A stretch of DNA of 64,000 nucleotides, from positions 1,178,001 to 1,242,000 of the forward strand of contig JAJFFV010000005.1 in NCBI GenBank assembly GCA_021776475.1, given 5' to 3'. The position numbers were made by a program, and so were the translations under genes. Every line of letters starts with the position of its first letter. Position 1 is the stretch's first letter. Shown here piece by piece: positions 63,477 to 64,000 of this stretch. The notes under the pieces were generated by a model. It had not been told where the DNA came from. It searched no databases and saw only the letters and a program-made list of their open reading frames with translations. Origin of the DNA: Parvularculaceae bacterium (GTDB lineage Bacteria > Pseudomonadota > Alphaproteobacteria > Caulobacterales > Parvularculaceae).

Positions 63477-64000
63477 CATCGTTCAGGAAGCCGAAAATCC
63501 AGCGCAAGAATGAGCCGCTGAATGATCTGGGCCTCGCCCGCGTCGACTATGAAGGCGCGATGTCGACCCTGTGCGCCGGGTGCGGGCATGACAGCGTCAC
63601 GGCGTGCCTGACCAAGGCGTTTTTTGAACTGTCGATTGATCCGGCAAAAGCTGTCAAGGTTTCCGGGATCGGCTGTTCGTCGAAGACAACGAACTATTTT
63701 CTCAACGATGCACATGGCGCAAATACCGTACACGGGCGTATGCCATCGGTAGCGACCGGCGCGATTGCGGCCAACTCAAACCTGATTTATCTCGGCCTGT
63801 CCGGCGATGGCGACAGCCTTTCGATCGGGTTGGGTCAGATGGCCCATGCCATGCGCCGCAATGTCAACATGCTGTACATGCTGGAGAATAATGGCGTTTA
63901 TGGCCTGACCAAGGGGCAGTTTTCGGCTTCAGCCGACCTCGGCTCGCTGCCCAAGAAAGGTGCACCGAACGAATATCCGGCGATCGATCCTGTGGCTTTG
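63473..64000 (+). CDS. 2-oxoacid:acceptor oxidoreductase, beta subunit (partial)
   Basis: The gene is cut by the end of the window after about 176 residues. CAGCGHDSVTACLTKAFFEL (about 35-54) contains the conserved C-x-G-C-G-H and provides Fe-S ligands. GIGCSSKTTNYF (about 65) follows. The TPP-binding motif is GDGDSLSIGLGQMAHAMRRN, with NNGVYGLTKGQ completing the pyrophosphate and Mg site. Its ATGA overlap with the alpha gene shows a tight operon with the GltD-like flavoprotein. Confidence 0.93.
   Translation, partial: MTSFRKPKIQRKNEPLNDLGLARVDYEGAMSTLCAGCGHDSVTACLTKAFFELSIDPAKAVKVSGIGCSSKTTNYFLNDAHGANTVHGRMPSVATGAIAANSNLIYLGLSGDGDSLSIGLGQMAHAMRRNVNMLYMLENNGVYGLTKGQFSASADLGSLPKKGAPNEYPAIDPVAL

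Noticed and set aside
1-64000. Search by eye for tRNA, rRNA, CRISPR arrays, insertion sequences and prophage genes
   Set aside because: No repeated spacer arrays, transposase motifs or tRNA T-loop consensus outside coding regions were seen. A covariance-model scan would be needed to exclude small RNAs.

Overview
The window is a gene-dense, moderately GC-rich piece of bacterial chromosome, most likely from an aerobic alphaproteobacterium. The evidence is the gene set (electron-transfer flavoprotein-ubiquinone oxidoreductase, a Coq4-like protein, SapC, a MmyB-type regulator, a DUF1800/DUF1501 pair, the alphaproteobacterial form of uracil-DNA glycosylase) and a GTTC-N7-GTTC element, the SOS-box form typical of Alphaproteobacteria. 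I cannot place it to family. I see no rRNA, tRNA, CRISPR array, insertion sequence or phage genes.

Layout. 1-4.1 kb: tail of a VOC protein, a four-helix membrane protein divergent from a MmyB-like regulator across a perfect palindrome, an SPL-like radical SAM protein with an SOS-type box, and two glycosyltransferases of the families linked to arsenosugar synthesis. 4.4-15.8 kb: acyltransferase, MATE exporter, membrane dipeptidase, SDR, M24 peptidase, GFA protein, acetyltransferase, metallo-beta-lactamase-fold lipoprotein and prolyl oligopeptidase. 16-27.9 kb: PAS histidine kinase, DUF1800/DUF1501 pair, a membrane-anchored TAXI-type binding protein, an NTF2-like lipoprotein, a PIG-L deacetylase, an S41 peptidase, a lytic transglycosylase and a YdjM-like membrane protein. 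28-36.6 kb: uracil-DNA glycosylase, ETF-QO, TPR lipoprotein, ispE, a WecA-like transferase, polyprenyl diphosphate synthase and an S49 peptidase, so isoprenoid and quinone functions dominate. 36.6-40.3 kb: a four-gene TetR-HlyD-ABC operon with all junctions overlapping by four bases and a near-perfect 26-bp operator. 40.4-53.8 kb: Kbp-like LysM protein, RidA-like lipoprotein, DEDD exonuclease-like protein, SapC, DsbD-family reductase with a redoxin, pgi, a periplasmic cyclophilin, PPK2, a cation diffusion facilitator, and a TetR-Coq4 pair. 53.8-64 kb: two overlapping msrA paralogues, DOMON-like protein, NamZ-like DUF1343 protein, PQQ dehydrogenase, and an operon pairing a GltD-like flavoprotein with a 2-oxoacid:acceptor oxidoreductase.

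Several spaces that look intergenic hold eroded genes: a truncated VOC gene (7099-7245), a frameshifted TolB-like/adenylate-cyclase-associated domain (about 8580-8968), a broken response-regulator receiver directly behind the histidine kinase (about 17954-18150), and a C-terminal scrap of a second S41 peptidase (about 25199-25282). The strongest leads for follow-up are the flavoprotein/2-oxoacid oxidoreductase operon, the SOS-box radical SAM gene, the histidine kinase that appears to have lost its receiver, and the orphan anchored TAXI protein. I did not find a clearly unprecedented multi-gene system.
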